NCBI RefSeq assembly: GCF_012927345.1
Contig: NZ_JABBGJ010000046.1
Coordinates: 25,295 to 89,294 of the forward strand
Direction of reading: 5' to 3'
Length of the DNA: 64,000 nt
From: Paraburkholderia polaris
GTDB lineage: Bacteria > Pseudomonadota > Gammaproteobacteria > Burkholderiales > Burkholderiaceae
The position numbers and the translations under genes are program-made. Shown here one piece after another: positions 61,246 through 64,000 of the stretch. The notes beneath the pieces are model-generated. The model saw nothing but the letters and a program-made list of their open reading frames with translations, was not told the origin of the DNA and did not search any database. Every line of letters starts with the position of its first letter. The first letter of the stretch is position 1.

Positions 61246-61902
61246 ATGAGTCTGCGCATCCTGCTCGTCGACGACCACGCGGTGGTTCGCCAAGGCGTCC
61301 GCCAGTTGCTGCTCGACCGCGGCGTGGCGCGCGAAGTCACCGAGGCCCAAAGCGGCGCCGAAACGCTCGACGCCATCGCCCAACACAGCTACGACGTGGT
61401 GCTGCTCGACATTTCGCTGCCCGACATGAACGGCGTCGAAGTGCTCAAGCGTCTGAAACGCAAAGCACCGCGCGTGGCCGTGCTGATGTTCTCGATGTAC
61501 CGCGAGGACCAGTACGCCGTGCGCGCGCTGAAGGCCGGCGCCGCCGGCTACCTGTCCAAGACGGTCGATGCCGCGCAGATGGTCGGCGCGATCCAGCAGG
61601 TCGCGGCGGGCCGCAAATACGTCAGCCCGGCCATGGCCGAAGCGCTGGCGGATTACGTCTCCTTCGACGGCGAACAATTGCCGCACGAAAAGCTCTCCGA
61701 CCGCGAATACCAGACGCTGTGCATGCTCGCGTCCGGCAAGCGGCTGACGGATATCGCCATGGCGTTATCACTGTCGGTGAAGACGGTCAGTGTGTACCGC
61801 ACCCGGCTGCTCGAGAAAATGAAGCTGCGCAATAACGCCGAGCTGACCTTCTATGTGATGAGCAACCGGCTCGTCGATCTGAATCCGGCGATGGCCGGCT
61901 GA
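61246..61902 (+). CDS. LuxR/NarL-type response regulator
   Basis: A 218-residue response regulator. Receiver domain with DD pair at 9-10, phospho-acceptor D55 (VVLLDISLPD) and a conserved K in the YLSK loop near 105. The LuxR-type helix-turn-helix lies at about 150-200 (LSDREYQTLCMLASGKRLTDIA and VKTVSVYRTRLLEKMKLRN). Partner of the kinase 10 bases upstream. Targets unknown; the permease downstream is a candidate only by position. Confidence 0.9.
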   Translation: MSLRILLVDDHAVVRQGVRQLLLDRGVAREVTEAQSGAETLDAIAQHSYDVVLLDISLPDMNGVEVLKRLKRKAPRVAVLMFSMYREDQYAVRALKAGAAGYLSKTVDAAQMVGAIQQVAAGRKYVSPAMAEALADYVSFDGEQLPHEKLSDREYQTLCMLASGKRLTDIAMALSLSVKTVSVYRTRLLEKMKLRNNAELTFYVMSNRLVDLNPAMAG

Positions 61903-62186
61903 CGTCCTCCTTCCGCAATCGCTGCATGCCATGCGATCGCCACGGACAGGGTGGCAAGAGCGCGATTCCCCACCCGCTTGGGCGTGCAGCGAGCGAAAGC
62001 CTTTCCGCTGCGCAATATCATCAGATAAATACCACGCTCAACGCCCTCCCTCAGGTATTTCCCGCCCGCCGCACAGCCGGCAAAAACGCCGTCCCAAAAT
62101 GGTGCAGAAGCGCGCATCCGTTAAAATCGCGGGTTTCCCCGACATTCGGCGCGCGAGATGCGTGCACTACTGGAGACCCACCGCCA

Positions 62187-63575
62187 ATGTCCCTGTTCCG
62201 CAAGAAGAGCGTCGAGCACATGATCGCGAGCGCTCAGAACGCCGGCCTGAAGAAAGCGCTCGGCGCGCTCGATCTGACTTTCCTCGGTGTCGGCGCCATT
62301 ATCGGCACCGGCATTTTTGTGCTGACCGGCACGGGCGCGGTTCAGGCCGGCCCGGCGCTGATGGTCTCGTTCCTGATCGCGGCAATTGCCTGCGGGTTCG
62401 CCGCGCTCGCCTATGCCGAGTTCGCGTCGACGATTCCGGTTGCGGGATCCATCTACACGTATTCGTACGCGACGCTTGGCGAACTGGCCGCATGGATCAT
62501 CGGCTGGGACTTGATGCTCGAATATGGACTGGCAACGTCGGCGGTGTCGGTCGGCTGGTCGGGGTATCTGCAATCGCTGCTGTCGGGCTTCGGCGTGAGC
62601 CTGCCGGTTGCGCTGACGGCCGCGCCGGGCGCCTTGCCGGGACACGAGACGTGGTTCAACCTGCCCGCTTTCCTCGTGATGATGGCGATCACGGCGCTGT
62701 TGTCGCTTGGCGTGCGTGAATCCGCGCGGATCAACAACATCATGGTGGCGATCAAGGTGATCGTGGTGCTGCTGGTGATCGGCGTGGGCGTTTTCCATGT
62801 GACGCCGGCGAACTGGCATCCGTTCATGCCGAACGGCTGGAACGGCGTGTTCGGCGCGGCGGCGGTGATGTTCTTCGCGTTCATCGGTTTCGATTCGGTG
62901 TCTTCCGCTGCGGAAGAAGTGAAAGATCCGAAGCGCGATCTGCCGATTGGGATCATCGCGTCGCTGGGCGTGTGCGCGGTGCTGTACGTCGCGGTGGCGG
63001 CTGTGGTCACCGGTATCGTGCCGTCGGCGCAGTTCGCGAACATTTCGCATCCGGTGTCGTATGCGTTGCAGGTGGCGGGTCAAAAGTGGGTCGCGGGCTT
63101 TATCGACCTTGGCGCTGTGCTGGGCATGTTGACGGTGATTCTGGTGATGGCTTATGGCCAGACACGCGTGATCTTCGCGATGTCGCGGGATGGGTTGTTG
63201 CCTGCGAAGCTGTCGAAGCTGCATCCGCGGTTTGCTACGCCGTTCTTTACGACGTGGCTCGTGGGGATTTTCTTCGGGCTGATTGGCGCGCTGGTGCCGT
63301 TGAATGTGCTGGCTGAGCTGATCAATATCGGCACGTTGGCCGCGTTTTCGATGGTGTCGATTGCGGTTCTTGTTTTGCGGAAGACGCATCCTGAGTTGCC
63401 GCGGGCGTTTCGGTGTCCTGGCGTGCCGGTTGTGCCGGTGTTGGCTGTCGCCTCCTGTTTGTTTTTGATGGTTAATCTTCAGGCCGTGACCTGGGTGGCG
63501 TTTGTGGTTTGGTTGCTCATTGGGATGGTGATTTATTTTGGCTATTCGCGGCGGCATTCCAAGTTGGCGAAATAA
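62187..63575 (+). CDS. Amino acid permease, APC family cationic-type
   Basis: A 462-residue protein with 12-14 membrane segments. The APC consensus LTFLGVGAIIGTGIFVLTGTG near 31-51 and the ALAYAEFASTIPVAGSIYTYSYATLGELAAW block are clear, as is IGFDSVSSAAEEVKDPKRDLPIGI near 234. It resembles the cationic amino acid transporter / YfnA branch. Substrate is likely an amino acid such as arginine, lysine or a neutral one. The ATG at 62187 has GGAGA upstream and gives the typical start; a longer frame to 61926 is not supported. Single gene. Confidence 0.88.
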   Translation: MSLFRKKSVEHMIASAQNAGLKKALGALDLTFLGVGAIIGTGIFVLTGTGAVQAGPALMVSFLIAAIACGFAALAYAEFASTIPVAGSIYTYSYATLGELAAWIIGWDLMLEYGLATSAVSVGWSGYLQSLLSGFGVSLPVALTAAPGALPGHETWFNLPAFLVMMAITALLSLGVRESARINNIMVAIKVIVVLLVIGVGVFHVTPANWHPFMPNGWNGVFGAAAVMFFAFIGFDSVSSAAEEVKDPKRDLPIGIIASLGVCAVLYVAVAAVVTGIVPSAQFANISHPVSYALQVAGQKWVAGFIDLGAVLGMLTVILVMAYGQTRVIFAMSRDGLLPAKLSKLHPRFATPFFTTWLVGIFFGLIGALVPLNVLAELINIGTLAAFSMVSIAVLVLRKTHPELPRAFRCPGVPVVPVLAVASCLFLMVNLQAVTWVAFVVWLLIGMVIYFGYSRRHSKLAK

Positions 63576-63594
63576 AGGTTTTGGTTTTTTTGCC

Positions 63595-63710
63595 TGTGGG
63601 CGCTTGTGCGTCCGCTTGCCTGGGGTGTTGGCCTTTTCTTGAATTGTTTGCCTGCTTGCGCTTGTTCGTCTGTTTGCCTGCGGTGTTGGCCTTTCCTTGA
63701 ATTGTTAGTC
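63595..63710. repeat. Two ~35-base imperfect direct repeats before the insertion sequence
   Basis: TTGCCTGsGGTGTTGGCCTTTyCTTGAATTGTT occurs at about 63617-63649 and 63675-63707, 58 bases apart with similar GCTTG/CTTGTTCGTC spacers. It lies between the permease gene and the transposase gene. Confidence 0.7.
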
Positions 63711-64000
63711 TTACTGTGTCAACTAAAAGCGATACCTGGTAGTATGAAGTAATAGCGACTACGGGGTATTGCAATGACAGACGATCTCGATGAATTTGAC
63801 GCGTATCTCGACCATCTGGCACAGGAGTTAGGGCACGCTAATCGCCACGCTGGCCTTAAAGGCTACTGTTCCGGTCTGGTGATGCCACTGTCACGCAAGA
63901 GCGTCGAACCAATGGCCGCGCATATCGATCCGCTTCATGCCAGTGCGAAGCATCAGTCGCTCCACCACTTTGTTGCCAAGGCCGAGTGGTCCGACAAGGC
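63711..64000 (+). mobile_element. Left end of an IS701-family insertion sequence, cut by the window
   Basis: The transposase gene begins at 63774 and runs off the edge. The left inverted repeat probably starts in 63711-63760, where the sequence changes character after the direct repeats, but without the right end I cannot define it. Confidence 0.6.
63774..64000 (+). CDS. IS701-family transposase, N-terminal part (truncated by window edge)
   Basis: 75 codons are visible, beginning MTDDLDEFDAYLDHLAQELG. The block LVMPLSRKSVEPMAAHIDPL then ASAKHQSLHHFVAKAEWSD is the typical N-terminus of IS701 DDE transposases. The catalytic DDE residues lie outside the window. Whether the gene is intact cannot be judged. 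No clear ribosome site precedes the ATG. Confidence 0.85.
   Translation, partial: MTDDLDEFDAYLDHLAQELGHANRHAGLKGYCSGLVMPLSRKSVEPMAAHIDPLHASAKHQSLHHFVAKAEWSDK

Noticed and set aside
62121..63557. A 478-codon minus frame opposite the amino acid permease
   Set aside because: His/Arg-rich antisense of a membrane protein gene.

Overview
The window looks like chromosomal DNA of a Burkholderiaceae bacterium, most likely Paraburkholderia or a close relative. The inference rests on high G+C content, strong third-position G/C bias, and gene families typical of that group: a KirBac-type potassium channel, a fused aerobic indolepyruvate ferredoxin oxidoreductase, an H-NS-like 100-residue protein, a high-potential iron-sulfur protein and a subclass-type ferredoxin-NADP reductase. 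It is largely ordinary core and metabolic chromosome, densely packed on both strands. I saw no prophage, CRISPR array, plasmid origin or island. The only clear mobile DNA is the first 227 bases of an IS701-type transposase gene cut off by the right edge.

Region by region: 0.4-3.6 kb is a LacI regulator, AGE-family sugar isomerase and PfkB kinase operon, readable as mannose to fructose to fructose-6-phosphate. 3.7-9.3 kb holds two small unknown proteins, a KirBac channel and the 1195-residue indolepyruvate oxidoreductase. 9.4-15.2 kb holds cutC, an EAL phosphodiesterase, a 12-bp minisatellite, a Na+/H+ antiporter and a uracil-type permease. 15.4-24.6 kb is signalling and redox: two chemoreceptors, a DUF2239 gene behind striking ACCCGGGT palindromes, a GGDEF cyclase, two NAD(P)-dependent oxidoreductases and a TetR repressor with matching operators. 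24.7-30.9 kb has tRNA-Ala(CGC), then the conserved envelope/replication block cytochrome c-dolP-diaA-yraN facing rsmI, then rlpA, a glyoxalase-II-like hydrolase and a DEDDh exonuclease.

31-35.7 kb holds an Lrp regulator, a cation diffusion facilitator, an H-NS-like protein with an AT-rich upstream region, a flavin-type oxidase-like protein and a YbjJ-like MFS pump. 35.9-37.8 kb is a low-complexity lipoprotein with 11 Ser-Gly and 28 Thr-Pro dipeptides plus exact 75-bp repeats. 37.8-47.7 kb is catabolism and transport: a JmjC/cupin-like protein, a branched-chain amino acid binding protein, nitronate monooxygenase, dienelactone hydrolase, amidase, an MHS-type transporter, HiPIP and an L-2-hydroxyglutarate oxidase-like enzyme. 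48-50.8 kb holds a MoxR/Lon-like AAA+ ATPase, a secreted protein and an EEP hydrolase.

51-58.5 kb is a sugar module. A LacI regulator lies divergent to an aldose-1-epimerase-like gene and is followed by a YtfQ-YtfR-YtfT-YjfF-like ABC importer with two different permeases. AT-rich TATTATTAGT sites lie in both control regions, so one regulator probably governs uptake and mutarotation of a hexose, perhaps galactofuranose, galactose or arabinose. 59-63.6 kb holds fpr, a cytoplasmic NarX-like kinase with its NarL-like partner, and a cationic-type amino acid permease. No wholly new multi-gene system stands out. The best leads are regulatory or structural: the DUF2239 palindromes, the shared LacI operator set, a leader ORF before the epimerase gene, a possible leaderless small gene, an orphan terminator suggesting a small RNA, and the repeat lipoprotein.
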